Below, piece by piece: positions 27,487 through 37,568 of a stretch of DNA of 56,259 nt (positions are counted from its first letter, which is position 1; each line of letters opens with the position of its first letter). Position numbers and translations under genes: made by a program. This stretch comes from Candidatus Endomicrobiellum cryptotermitis (GTDB lineage Bacteria; Elusimicrobiota; Endomicrobiia; Endomicrobiales; Endomicrobiaceae). The notes beneath the pieces were generated by a model. It did not search any database and was not told the origin of the DNA. It saw nothing but the letters and a program-made list of their open reading frames with translations. The stretch spans positions 1-56,259 of the forward strand of contig JAIRNY010000006.1 in assembly GCA_031257835.1 (NCBI GenBank). The letters run 5' to 3'.

Positions 27487-29931
27487 ATGTCAGACTATAA
27501 TCATTGCCAAATAGAGAAAAAATGGCAAAAAATATGGGCAAAAAATAAAATTTTTGAAAGTAAAGAAAATTCAAGTCAAGAAAAATATTATTGTTTAGAA
27601 ATGCTTCCTTATCCGTCTGGTAAGTTGCATATGGGCCATGTTAGAAATTATAGTATTGGTGATGTTTGTGCACGATTTAATAGAATGAAAGGAAAAAATG
27701 TTTTATATCCTATGGGCTGGGACGCTTTTGGGTTACCTGCAGAAAATGCTGCTATAAAGAATAAAATTCATCCTGCAAAATGGACTAAACAAAATATTTC
27801 ATGTATGAAAGAGCAATTAAAAGCTTTAGGGTTTTCTTATGATTGGAGCAGGGAAATTGCAACGTGTGATGCAGAGTACTATAGATGGACTCAATGGCTT
27901 TTTATAAAAATGTGGGAAAAGGGTTTAGTTTTTAGAAAAAGTGCTAATGTTAATTGGTGCCCGTCTTGCAAAACTGTGCTCGCAAACGAGCAAGTTTCAA
28001 ACGGTTTGTGTTGGAGATGTAATAGCCAGACAGAACATAAAGATTTAGAACAGTGGTTTATAAAAATTACATCTTATGCTCAGGAGCTTTTAGAGAGACA
28101 TAAACATCTTGAAGGTTGGCCAGAGCAAGTTTTGTTAATGCAGAAGAACTGGATAGGTAAATCTTGTGGGGCAGAGATAGGCTTTTTGGTAACTGACACA
28201 GATAAAAAGCTAAAAATATTTACAACAAGGCCAGACACTATTTTCGGTGTAACTTTTATGGTTATTGCTCCGGAACATGAACTTATTAATGAGATGAAAT
28301 CTCAAATTGTAAATTATGATAAAGTATCAGAATATGTGCTTGTTAGTAGCAGAAAGTCAAATATAGAGAGGTCTTCAAGTAAAGAAAAGACAGGTGTAAG
28401 GCTAGAAGGTGTTAATGCAATAAATCCAGCTACAGAAAAAGAAATTCCTATTTTTACAGCAGACTATGTTTTAACTGGATACGGTACTGGAGCGATTATG
28501 GCTGTTCCTGCTCATGATCAGAGAGATTGGGACTTTGCTAGAAAATACAATATTCCCATTATAGAAGTCATTAAGGGCAACAATTCTGATGTTAATAATT
28601 GCGCTTATGAAGGTGAAGGTAATCTTGTAAACTCAGGCCAATTTAATGGTATAAGTTCTACAAAAGCTTTTAATGTAATTGTAGAGTGGATTCAAAAACA
28701 AGGGTTTGGCAAACAAGCAGTTAACTTCAAGTTAAAAGATTGGCTTATATCCAGGCAAAGATATTGGGGAACACCCATACCTATGATTTATTGTAAAGAT
28801 TGTGGGATTGTTACTGTACCTGAAAAAGATTTGCCTGTATTGTTGCCAGAAGATGTTGAATTTACAGGTGAAGGAGAGTCCCCGTTAAAAACCAGCAAAA
28901 CTTTTATGCATGTAAAATGCCCAAAATGTGGTAAAGATGCACAAAGAGAAACAGATACTATGGACACTTTTGTTGACTCTTCGTGGTACTATGCAAGGTA
29001 CTGCGATGTCCACAACAACGACGCTGTTTTTGATAGTTGGAAGTTAAATTATTGGATGCCTGTAAATCAGTATATAGGCGGTATAGACCATGCGTGCATG
29101 CATTTAATATATGCAAGGTTTTGGTATAAGTTTATGAGAGATTTGGGTATTGTAAAATATGACGAACCGTTTACAAATCTTTTAACTCAAGGAATGGTTA
29201 CATTAGGTGGAAGTGCAATGTCTAAATCAAAAGGTAATATTGTAAGTCCTGACGAAATAATTCCAAAATATGGAGCAGATACTTTAAGAGTTTTTATTCT
29301 TTTTGCTGCGCCTGTTGAAAAACAACTTGATTGGTCTTCACATTGCATTGAAGGGTGTTGGAGATTTGTAAACAGAGTGTGGCGTCTTTTTGATATTGTA
29401 ACTACTAAATCTGTTGAAGTTGCTTGTCAAAAAGATAAAGACAGTTTATTAAAATTAATGAATCAAACTATTAAGAAAGTTACTTGCGATATTGAAGAAA
29501 AACTTCAACTTAACACCGCAATTTCTTTTATTATGGAACTTGTAAATGCCTTATATGTTTATAAATACCATTCAAATGATGAAGGCTTATCTTTGAAAGT
29601 ATATGAAACTGTAATTCTTTTAATGGCACCTTTTACTCCGCACCTTTGTGAGGAAGTATGGCAAAAGTTAGGGCACAGCGACTCTGTATCAACACATGCA
29701 TGGCCTATTTTTGATGAAAAAACGATAAAAGAGTTTTATGTAGAGATTCCTGTACAAGTAAACGGAAAACTAAAAGGAAAAATAACAGTACCAATAGATG
29801 CACAAGAAGTTGAAGTTAAAAACATTATAAACACAGACAACAAAATTAGGTTGCATTTAAAAGGCAAGCAATTGTTAAAATTTTTATATATTAAAAATAA
29901 GATAGTCACAATAGTAGTTAAAAATTTATAA
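27487..29931 (+). CDS. leuS: Leucine-tRNA ligase
   Basis: LeuS charges tRNA-Leu. From the ATG at 27487 it has 814 residues; GAAAGGGGA lies just upstream, so I prefer it to the TTG at 27472. The class I motifs are present as PYPSGKLHMGHVRN near the N-terminus and MSKSKGN later. The CP1 editing domain (TTRPDTIFGVTFMVIAPEHE, GTGAIMAVPAHDQRDWDFA) and zinc-type Cys pairs (CPSC, CWRC, CKDCG, CPKCG) are visible. Downstream are lptE and holA, a conserved order in many bacteria. Confidence 0.97.
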   Translation: MSDYNHCQIEKKWQKIWAKNKIFESKENSSQEKYYCLEMLPYPSGKLHMGHVRNYSIGDVCARFNRMKGKNVLYPMGWDAFGLPAENAAIKNKIHPAKWTKQNISCMKEQLKALGFSYDWSREIATCDAEYYRWTQWLFIKMWEKGLVFRKSANVNWCPSCKTVLANEQVSNGLCWRCNSQTEHKDLEQWFIKITSYAQELLERHKHLEGWPEQVLLMQKNWIGKSCGAEIGFLVTDTDKKLKIFTTRPDTIFGVTFMVIAPEHELINEMKSQIVNYDKVSEYVLVSSRKSNIERSSSKEKTGVRLEGVNAINPATEKEIPIFTADYVLTGYGTGAIMAVPAHDQRDWDFARKYNIPIIEVIKGNNSDVNNCAYEGEGNLVNSGQFNGISSTKAFNVIVEWIQKQGFGKQAVNFKLKDWLISRQRYWGTPIPMIYCKDCGIVTVPEKDLPVLLPEDVEFTGEGESPLKTSKTFMHVKCPKCGKDAQRETDTMDTFVDSSWYYARYCDVHNNDAVFDSWKLNYWMPVNQYIGGIDHACMHLIYARFWYKFMRDLGIVKYDEPFTNLLTQGMVTLGGSAMSKSKGNIVSPDEIIPKYGADTLRVFILFAAPVEKQLDWSSHCIEGCWRFVNRVWRLFDIVTTKSVEVACQKDKDSLLKLMNQTIKKVTCDIEEKLQLNTAISFIMELVNALYVYKYHSNDEGLSLKVYETVILLMAPFTPHLCEEVWQKLGHSDSVSTHAWPIFDEKTIKEFYVEIPVQVNGKLKGKITVPIDAQEVEVKNIINTDNKIRLHLKGKQLLKFLYIKNKIVTIVVKNL

Positions 29932-29971
29932 GTTTTATATCAAGACGTATAAAAGTAATCTTGGAGGTAGT

Positions 29972-30550
29972 GTGAAAAAAGTTATATTAAGTGTTTGTGT
30001 GCTTTTTATGTATTGTGTATTTTTTACATCTTGTGCGTCTCTGTATACTCCTGCAGATCAAATAATTCCAGAACATATTAAAAATATATACGTTCAACCG
30101 GTTATTAATGCTACAAATCGGTTTGGTTTAGAAGGTAGTTTTACAAACTATATAACAGACGAATTTATGATGGACGGTCGTTTGTCTGTAGTAAACTCTT
30201 CTAAAGAAGCTGATGCAGTTATTATAGTTACAGTAAAAAGATATATTTTAGAACCGTTAACATACGATGTAAATGGTGTGGTAGAACAATATAAGCTTTG
30301 GGTGATAGTTAGCGCGTCTTTAGTGGATAAAGATAATAATATAAGTCTTTGGACAGAACCAAATTTAGAAGGTATACAAATTTATAGAGACACAACAAGA
30401 AAACAATCTGGTGACTCCTTTGGTGATGGGATGACAGAAGAAGAAGCAAGGCAGATTATATGGACAAGAGTGTCTAGAAATATTGTAAGACGTGTTGTCA
30501 AAGGATTCGGTTCGGTTACAAGTATTTCATCAAAAAAGGTCCCTGTTTAA
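29972..30550 (+). CDS. lptE: LPS-assembly lipoprotein LptE
   Basis: LptE plugs the LptD barrel that inserts lipopolysaccharide in the outer membrane. The 192 residues begin with a lipoprotein signal ending FFTSC (Cys21). LptE-like sequence follows: IKNIYVQPVINATNRFGLEG, a pattern of strands, and LWVIVSASLVDK. The start is a GTG at 29972 with GGAGG seven to eight bases before. The leuS-lptE-holA order, which is widespread, makes the call stronger than the weakly conserved sequence alone. It implies that the cell keeps an LPS-type outer membrane. Confidence 0.82.
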   Translation: MKKVILSVCVLFMYCVFFTSCASLYTPADQIIPEHIKNIYVQPVINATNRFGLEGSFTNYITDEFMMDGRLSVVNSSKEADAVIIVTVKRYILEPLTYDVNGVVEQYKLWVIVSASLVDKDNNISLWTEPNLEGIQIYRDTTRKQSGDSFGDGMTEEEARQIIWTRVSRNIVRRVVKGFGSVTSISSKKVPV

Positions 30551-31584
30551 TGGCTATTTTAAAAGTAGCAGACTTTAATAAAATAATATCTTCACAAAAA
30601 ATAGCTTCTGTATATTTGTTTACTGGTGAAGAAACTTATCTTGTAGATGCTTGCCTTAAATCAGTAGAGAAAATTGTCAACGCAGATAGTTTAAATAGAG
30701 AGATCTTTTACGCATCAGAAAGTTCTGCGCAAGATATTTTAAATGTACTTCAAACATTACCTTTTTTAGGTGAAAAAAGGTTGATTATTGTTAAAGGGGC
30801 AAATAAAATGAAAGCTTCTGATGCTGAGCAACTTTCAGATTATTTGTTAAACATTACAGAAACTTCAATATTAGTTTTGCTTTACACTGATAATTATAAA
30901 AAAGAGACGATTACTAAAAGAAAAGAGTTAATCAATAATTGCTTGTCTTCAAAAAACTGTGTGTCAGTAGATTGTAGAAAACTTTACGAAAATGAAGTTA
31001 AAGAGTTTATAAAAAAAGAGTTTAATTTTAGAAAAAAAAGTATTTCTCATGACACTATTTTAAAAATACTTGATAATAATGGTACAGATTTATTAAGCAT
31101 TACAAGCGAAATAGAAAAAATATGTTTATTTGTTGGCGAAAATAAAAAAGAAGTTAACCAAGAAGATTTAGATTTAATTAGCGGTTATACAAAGGAATTA
31201 AATATATATTCTCTTTCATCTTGTATAGAGTCAAAGGATTTAAAAAAGGCTTTATTTATATTAGATAAACTTCTAACTAGGGGAGAAGAACCTGTTATGG
31301 TTTTGTCTGCTATTTCTTCTTCTATAAGAAAAATGCTTAATGCAAAAAGTATGCTAGAAGAATATTCAATGTCAATGCCACAAGTAGCATTAAATCTTAA
31401 AATTCACAGTTTTTATAGTAGTGCTTTTTTTGCAAATTTAAAAAAACATAGTGTTGATAAACTAAAAGAAACATTAAAGAAAATTTTAGAGGCTGATATT
31501 GCAATTAAAACAGGTTCACTAGACACATCTTTTGCTTTAGAAAAAACTGTTATATATATATGTGCGCAAAATCAAGAAATTTAA
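30550..31584 (+). CDS. holA: DNA polymerase III delta subunit
   Basis: HolA is the clamp-loader subunit that opens the beta clamp. The 344 residues fit the family: VYLFTGEETYLVDACLKSVE at the N-terminus, the LPFLGEKRLIIVKGANKMK segment, and the C-terminal helical domain (GEEPVMVLSAISSSIRKMLN). The start overlaps the last base of the lptE stop, so translation is coupled. rpsT, common downstream, is absent; a decayed autotransporter gene overlaps the end instead. Confidence 0.9.
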   Translation: MAILKVADFNKIISSQKIASVYLFTGEETYLVDACLKSVEKIVNADSLNREIFYASESSAQDILNVLQTLPFLGEKRLIIVKGANKMKASDAEQLSDYLLNITETSILVLLYTDNYKKETITKRKELINNCLSSKNCVSVDCRKLYENEVKEFIKKEFNFRKKSISHDTILKILDNNGTDLLSITSEIEKICLFVGENKKEVNQEDLDLISGYTKELNIYSLSSCIESKDLKKALFILDKLLTRGEEPVMVLSAISSSIRKMLNAKSMLEEYSMSMPQVALNLKIHSFYSSAFFANLKKHSVDKLKETLKKILEADIAIKTGSLDTSFALEKTVIYICAQNQEI

Positions 31585-33426
31585 AAAGGAGTTAAAAAAT
31601 ATAAAGATTTTAAATTTAACTAGACTACTGTGTTTATGTGTTTTGGTCGGTTTGTTTTATGATGTGCAATGTTTTACAGCACAAAATATTGACGTTACTG
31701 TTAATATTAATGCTGATGTTGCTGGTAATGGTGATGCAAATAATAATGGAATTGCTCCTTTTAATCAAAGTCCAATTGGCAATACTATAACTATAAATAG
31801 TTTTGTAACAGGGAATGTATATGGCAGCTATGGTCAGGGAACAAATATAGAAGTTAGTAGTAACTGTGTAAATGTAACTCAATTGGGAAATGTTAACTTG
31901 TCTATTTATGGAGCATTGGTTAGCGCCGCTAGTGACCAAACTATAATAGCTAGCAATAAAGTTATAATTAAAATTAGTAACGGCAATTGCGGAGGATGGG
32001 AAAATCACAGGCGCGCATATAGAAAATGTTAGTACTGGAAAGTGTAAAATTGAGAACAACCAAGTAATTGTTGACATAATGGGAGGAGTTGGAAATGACA
32101 TTTTTGGCGCAGATATTGAAAGTCAGGGTAACGCGCCGATGCTTATAACAACAGTAGTTTAATTATAAGCAATGGAAATTTTGGTGATATAATAAGGGTT
32201 TATGGCGTAAGTATAGATGGCAATGGAGATGTGGTAAATAATAGCATAACAATAAATAACGGCACATTTAAAAGTTCTATTACTGGTGGTATTACCTGTA
32301 GACGTTTGTATAGAAGTAGGACGGGAAACGCTGTTGGCAACACTGTTACAATCAATGGCGGAACAGTTACTCATGGTTTAGATGGCGGTTATAATATTTT
32401 GGGTGGAAGTTCAAGAGGAGGAAATTCCATAAACAATTAAGATTATAATTAATGGCGGCACTATTAATGCTGACAGAATATTTGCGGCAGAATCAGATGC
32501 AGGGAACGTTACAAATAATACAGTTACAATTCAAAAAGATGCAAATGTTGACTCAGCCCTTCTTTGCGGGGGATTTGTTTGGAACAATCCTGATGCGGAT
32601 ATATTTACAGGAAACACTTTAAATTTAAAAAAACCGGTATAATGGTCAACGGTTTAGATCATTTTGGAAACTATAATTTTTGGCTCAAAAAAAATGAAGA
32701 TGCTACACCTATGATTACTGTTAGAACAGGTGGTCAAGTGGTAGTGTCTGGGGGTATGCAGTAGCTACAGGCGGAGCGATAAATTTAGATAACACTAATA
32801 TTGACGTGACGTATATGTGTCTTCCGATGTAACTTTGCGCCCAGGTGAGGAGTTTGTTCTTATTAAAAGCACTAACGGAATTACTGGTAACCCTAAAAGC
32901 AAAGGATAGGACAAACAAAAGCAGACTATAACAGTGCTGACTTAAAAGATGTTGTTACTGACTTAGAAGCAAAATATGATTATTCTACATTATAGCTTGG
33001 ATCGCATTTAGGGTGTGGATATATACATAAATTTAACAATAAACTAAACGCAGACTTGTACGGGAAGTATATGTTTTTAAAGCAAGGTGCAAAAGAAGTT
33101 GTACTTCCGACCGAAGAGAAATTGAAATTTTCTGGAGCTAATTCCCACAGAGTTCAGTTGGGTGCCAGATTTAATTATCTAATGAGTAAACACATAGATC
33201 CTTTAGCTTTTGCTGGTGCTGCTTTAGAGCATGAGTTTGATGGTCAGGTTAAAGCAGTTGTAGATAATGTAATGTAGAGAGCATAAATTCTAATCTAAAA
33301 GGAAGTAATATAGTAGGGAGATAGGATTGAGGAAAGATTTTGGACAATTAAATGTGGGCTTAGGCGTACAAGGATATAGTGGCAATAAAAATGTTCTCTA
33401 TGGCGAATTAAAAGCATCTTATACAA
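31562..33426 (+). pseudogene. Decayed autotransporter / beta-helix surface protein
   Basis: The first frame (GTG at 31562) has an N-terminal hydrophobic signal and then Asn-, Thr- and Ile-rich repeats typical of secreted beta-helices (ITINSFVTGNVYGSYGQGTN). The frame then shifts repeatedly at about 31995, 32160, 32440 and later. Pieces such as NNSITINNGTFKSS, NTVTINGGTV and NNTVTIQKDANVDSA continue the same repeat. The last 450 bases resemble an autotransporter barrel (GSHLGCGYIHKFNNKLNADL, then HRVQLGARFNYLMS). It would have been a surface adhesin or similar. At least five frame changes and stops make it non-functional. It runs into the fic remnant. Confidence 0.8.
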
Positions 33427-33428
33427 TC

Positions 33429-34362
33429 TTATACATTATATTTTACTATCTCCAATGACCACACAGGAAGCAGTTTTGTCTTCTAAAATAGAAGGGACTC
33501 AGGCAAGCCTTACTGATGTTTTGGAATATGACGCAGGGTTTGTAAAACCAAATGAGACTGATATTAAAGAAATTCTTAATTATAGAAATACTATCTTTGA
33601 AACAACTAATAATTTAAAAAAGAAACCATTAAGTCTTAATATTATTTTGAATATACAACATACTCTTTTGAAAGATGTAAGAGGTGCAAAAGTTCTTATA
33701 GGCCAATTTCGTACAGTGCAAAATTGGATAGGTAAGCCTGGATGTAAAATAGAAGATGCTGCATATATTCCTCCAGATCCTAGTATTTTAATGGAGTATA
33801 TATATAATTTTGAAAAATACTTAATTTTGTCAGAAATGGAAGAACAAGATATTATTGTTTAAGCCGCCATAATGCATGCCCAGTTTGAACTTTTGCATCC
33901 ATTTATTGACGGAAACGGAAGAGTTGGCAGATTGTTAATTCCATTATTTTTATATGAAAAGAGAGTTATATCAAAGCCAGTGTTTTATATCAGTAGTTAT
34001 TTTGAGCGAAACAGGCAAGAATATTACAGCAATCTAAATATTATATCAAAAGACTCTAACTGGCTTAAATGGATAGAGTTTTTCCTAAAATAGAAGATAT
34101 TTTAGCTCTAAATAAAGTCACTAGAGAAAAAATATTATCGCTAATGACTACAAAATATATACATAAGATAGTAGATGCTATATTTAATGTCCCAAATTTT
34201 TAAAGTAGAAAATTTATTTCAGTTTCTAAAATACCAGCGCCAGCAGCAAAAGTAATAATAAAAAAAATGATAGAAAAAAATATTTTAAAACAAACTAAAA
34301 AAACATAGGAAGTAGTCTTGCTCATTATATATTTAAAGACTTGCTGAAAATTACAGAAAGAT
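33429..34362 (+). pseudogene. Fic family protein, truncated and interrupted
   Basis: Fic proteins attach AMP or other groups to proteins. This remnant keeps LLSPMTTQEAVLSSKIEG, including the S-x-x-x-E-G inhibitory-helix motif of class II Fic proteins, and the complete active site HPFIDGNGRVGRLL. A single TAA at 33860-33862 lies eight codons before the active-site block, in the same frame. The first 50-60 residues are missing, replaced by the end of the autotransporter remnant. After 34093 the C-terminal winged-helix part continues in broken frames (KYIHKIVDAIFNVP, then AHYIFKDLLKITER). Inactive as encoded. Confidence 0.88.
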
Positions 34363-34627
34363 AATTTATGGATAAAAAAATATCCACAAATTGTTTTAAT
34401 AGAGTTAAATTATAACTTGGTTTGGTTAATTTTAACAAAAAGATGGGCAAGGAATTTATTCGTAAAATTTTCAGTTTATGCGAAGCTTTAACATTGTTAT
34501 TATGAATTTTATATGCTATTAATAAAAATCGTTAACTTATTATTACAGTTTTTTGTGTCGTTTAGCTTTAAATATAATTATCCAAACAAGGAAAGATTTT
34601 ATATTTGATTAGTGAGAGGTAAATAAA

Positions 34628-36057
34628 TTGCTTTTTAACTCGTATAGTTTTTTGTTGTTTTTTCCAATAGTTGTGTTACCGCATAAACTTCGTTGGGTAT
34701 GGCTTTTATAGTGACAAGTTATTACTTTTATATGTCATGTATATGTCATGGAATGCTAAATATGTCATTTTGTTAAGTATATCGATAATAATAACATGGG
34801 TAAGCGGACTTTTGATAGGTTGGTCAAACAAAAGGGGCGGGAAATATAGTATTTTAGAGAAAAAGATGTGGGTAGGCCTAAGTGTTATATTGAATCTAGC
34901 TATTCTGTGCTTTTTTAAATACATGATTTTTTTTACCGGAAGTATTGCCAAAATAGTGAATAGTGTGTCTGCGTGGGGAGGGGGAGGAGGAGGGAGGTAT
35001 ACTCTTCCCACATTTCGATATTATTCTTCCAGTTGGAATTTCGTTTTACACATTCCAAGCTCTCAGTTACACGATAGATATTTATCGTGGTGAAGTGACA
35101 GTTGAGAAAAATCTTGCCAAATATGCCTATTTGTTTCTTTTTTCCCACAATTAGTAGCAGGTCCAATTGAACGATCAAAAGGCTTAGTACCTCAAATACA
35201 TCAAAAACATTATTTTAATTTCAGTCGTATAAAAGATGGTCTCTTACTTATGCTATGGGGCTACTTTGAAAAAGTAGTCATAGCAGACAGAGTAGCTATT
35301 TTAGTGAATACGGTATACGGTGATTGGAAGAATTATGTTGGATTTCAAATTGTAATTGCAACTTTCTTTTTTGCAGTACAAATATATTGTGATTTTGCTG
35401 GTTATTCACATATAGCCAAAGGAGCTGCTCAAGTACTGGATTTTAAGCTATTAGATAATTTTGCTGAACCATATTTGGCAACTTCAATACATGATTTTTG
35501 GAGGCGTTGGCATAATTCTTTAAGTACTTGGTTAAAAGATTATGTTTACATACCACTCGGTGGAAACCGTTGCTCTAATATTAAAAAATATCGAAATATT
35601 ATGATTACATTTTTGATAAGAGGGTTATGGCACGGAGCAAACTGGCATTTTGTTGTATGGGGAGGGTTACATGGGATATATAATGTTATAGGAGATATAT
35701 TAAAACCTGTCAGGATAAAACTTTTAAAATTGTTTCGTGTGCGCCCTGAGCCGACTTCATTAAAATTGGTAAAATATTAATGACTTTTGCTTTTGTGAAT
35801 TTGGCGTGGATATTTTTTAGAGCAGATAGTTGTCAAGTAGCGATTAGTATAATAAAACAAATGTTCAAAGAGTTTAATGTATGGATTTTCTTTGTATAGA
35901 ACATCACTTTATCAGATGGGACTAGATGAAATTGAATTTAAAATAGCTGCGGTTTCCGTAATACTTCTATATATTTCTAATATAGTTTCTTATGTAAAAC
36001 CAAAAATAACAATTAGGGCTATGATTGAGAATCAAAATTTGGCGTTTAAATATAAAA
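34628..36057 (+). pseudogene. MBOAT family membrane O-acyltransferase (AlgI-like), multiply frameshifted
   Basis: It starts at a TTG after GAGAGG (LFNSYSFLLFFPIVVL, the typical N-terminus). The frame breaks after LRWVWLL, again at an 11-bp tandem duplication at 34731-34750, and again at the purine tract 34975-34997. It then reads on through [34 protein letters not shown], and the long fragment 35250-35780 containing FAGYSHIAKGAAQVL, HDFWRRWHNSLSTWLKDYVY and the catalytic-histidine region WHGANWHFVVWGGLHG. A further stop and shift precede the C-terminal part. It once O-acetylated a surface polysaccharide, together with the SGNH gene downstream. Confidence 0.88.
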
Positions 36058-36745
36058 GTTATAGTTTTAGAAGGGTTTACATCTGCTGTTGACGTGGAGC
36101 TGGATTGGAGTAGAATCGTAAAAAATAATATAGGATTGAAAATGAGTAAAAATAAAATAGAATCTATTATGGTATCTGCTCCAAAGATTAATTGGTTAGA
36201 GTTGATTATAGGTGATTATAGGGCTTCCAGTTTATCATATGAGATATAAAGAACTTACAAAGCGTGACTTTGTTGATCCATATATATAATAAGAGGAGAG
36301 AAAGCATACAACAATGGTTTTTATACTTATGGTAAAATAGTAGCTCAACTTCGTCCAGATGTTACAGGTATTACTTCCCTTTGTGATATACCAGAGAAAC
36401 AATTTAAATATCTTAATAAAATTATTGATCTTGCAAAGTCAAAAAATATAGAATTGCTGTTTGTAATAGCCCCCCTACGTGCTTCCCTCACGACAACAGG
36501 AAAGATTTAATTGTCTACACAAACTTGCAAAGGAAAATAATATTAAGTTTATAAATTACAATTTATTATATGAATATGAAGAAGTTGGTCTTGATTTCAG
36601 TTCAGACTTTGTAGACTCAGACCATTTAAATATTAATGGTAGCAGAAAAATATCAAAACACTTAGCCAGTATTTTGTCCACCGAATATAGGTTAGAAGAT
36701 AAACGTCAAAATCCAGATTATGCAAAATGGAATTTAATGGTTTAA
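36058..36745 (+). pseudogene. SGNH-hydrolase-like partner of the MBOAT acyltransferase, decayed
   Basis: Broken frames encode pieces of a GDSL/SGNH-type protein: KMSKNKIESIMVSAPKINW, then NGFYTYGKIVAQLRP, ITSLCDIPEKQFKYLNKIID, and a last open frame ending with DFVDSDHLNINGSRKISKHL, where D-x-x-H is the usual catalytic Asp-His pair. Such proteins sit next to MBOAT genes and transfer acetyl groups on the extracytoplasmic side. At least four interruptions and a missing N-terminal part make it inactive. The family call is by pattern and context. Confidence 0.65.
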
Positions 36746-36803
36746 GTTTTCGTTTTAATGTTTTTTTATCCCTGACAGTTTGAGCGACTTGAAAATATTG
36801 CGT

Positions 36804-37225
36804 CTAGCCGTCTTTTATAGCAACAAAATCAACTTCTTTATCATCAATTTTACCTACATATAATTCGTATCCTCTTCTTAATAATTCAAGATATACTATA
36901 TTCTCTAATTTCCGTCCTTTGTCAGCATTTGCTTTTGTACCAAGTAATGTGTATCTTAAACCCATATCAACAAGATAATATTTTTCGTTTGTCTTTAAAT
37001 GTTGTTTTCCTTTCTTTCGTATCAAATCTGCCAACTTTATATAAAATAAAAGCGTTTATTAAACTTTGCAAGTAATTCTCAACCGTAGGGGTTGATATTT
37101 TTCGTCCGTCAGCTGTCATCGTGTCGCTTATTTTTTAATAGAAGACAAATTTCCTATATTGTCAGCCATAAAACGGATAACACCTTCTAACGTTGTTATG
37201 TCGGATATATTCTTTCGCTTCACTC
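36804..37225 (-). pseudogene. DUF4143 AAA-family ATPase, C-terminal remnant
   Basis: Read on the minus strand, the sequence gives ITTLEGVIRFMADNIGNLSS, then after a frame change [20 protein letters not shown], then after another [19 protein letters not shown] and [20 protein letters not shown], ending [15 protein letters not shown]. This is the C-terminal half of the ATP-binding/DUF4143 family. The N-terminal P-loop half and the last residues are missing. These ATPases are often multicopy and mobile in host-associated bacteria; their role is unknown. Confidence 0.82.
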
Positions 37226-37568
37226 ACAAAAAGTTGAAAAAGTGGTCACCAAAAGGACAAAATTAAGTATTATTTCGCTTATTTCTTTAAAGTTAATCCT
37301 TTCATTTTCTTCTCTTTTATTCACTTTGGCCTTTTTTATTATACTTTAAAAATGGTCTTATCTGTTTTGACATTAACAAAATTGTTTAACAAATGCTGAA
37401 AATATGGTAATATTTTATTGTAGTCTTTATGCTATATATAGTTGCTTTAAGTATAACTTTATATTTGTGTTTGTGTTGAATCTCAAAAGTTTAAGTTAAG
37501 CAGAAAAGCTATACTAAAGTTTAATAAAAATAGTATTAAATTTTAATAAAGTAATATGTGGGGGTTAG
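37226..37568. other. Leader region of the moxR-bat operon, no gene seen
   Basis: The 343 bases are very AT-rich. On the minus strand, 37226-37300 may still contain a little of the DUF4143 remnant. TATACT at about 37511 is a possible -10 box before moxR, without a convincing -35. A purine-rich GTGGGGG at 37558-37564 serves as ribosome site for the ATG at 37569. Confidence 0.4.

Noticed and set aside
31634-32101. 155-codon minus-strand frame opposite the autotransporter remnant
   Set aside because: Antisense of Asn/Thr/Ile-rich repeat sequence; no ribosome site and no known family.
34706-35178. Minus-strand frames opposite the MBOAT remnant
   Set aside because: They exist only because the region is free of stops by chance; the plus strand gives clear MBOAT similarity.
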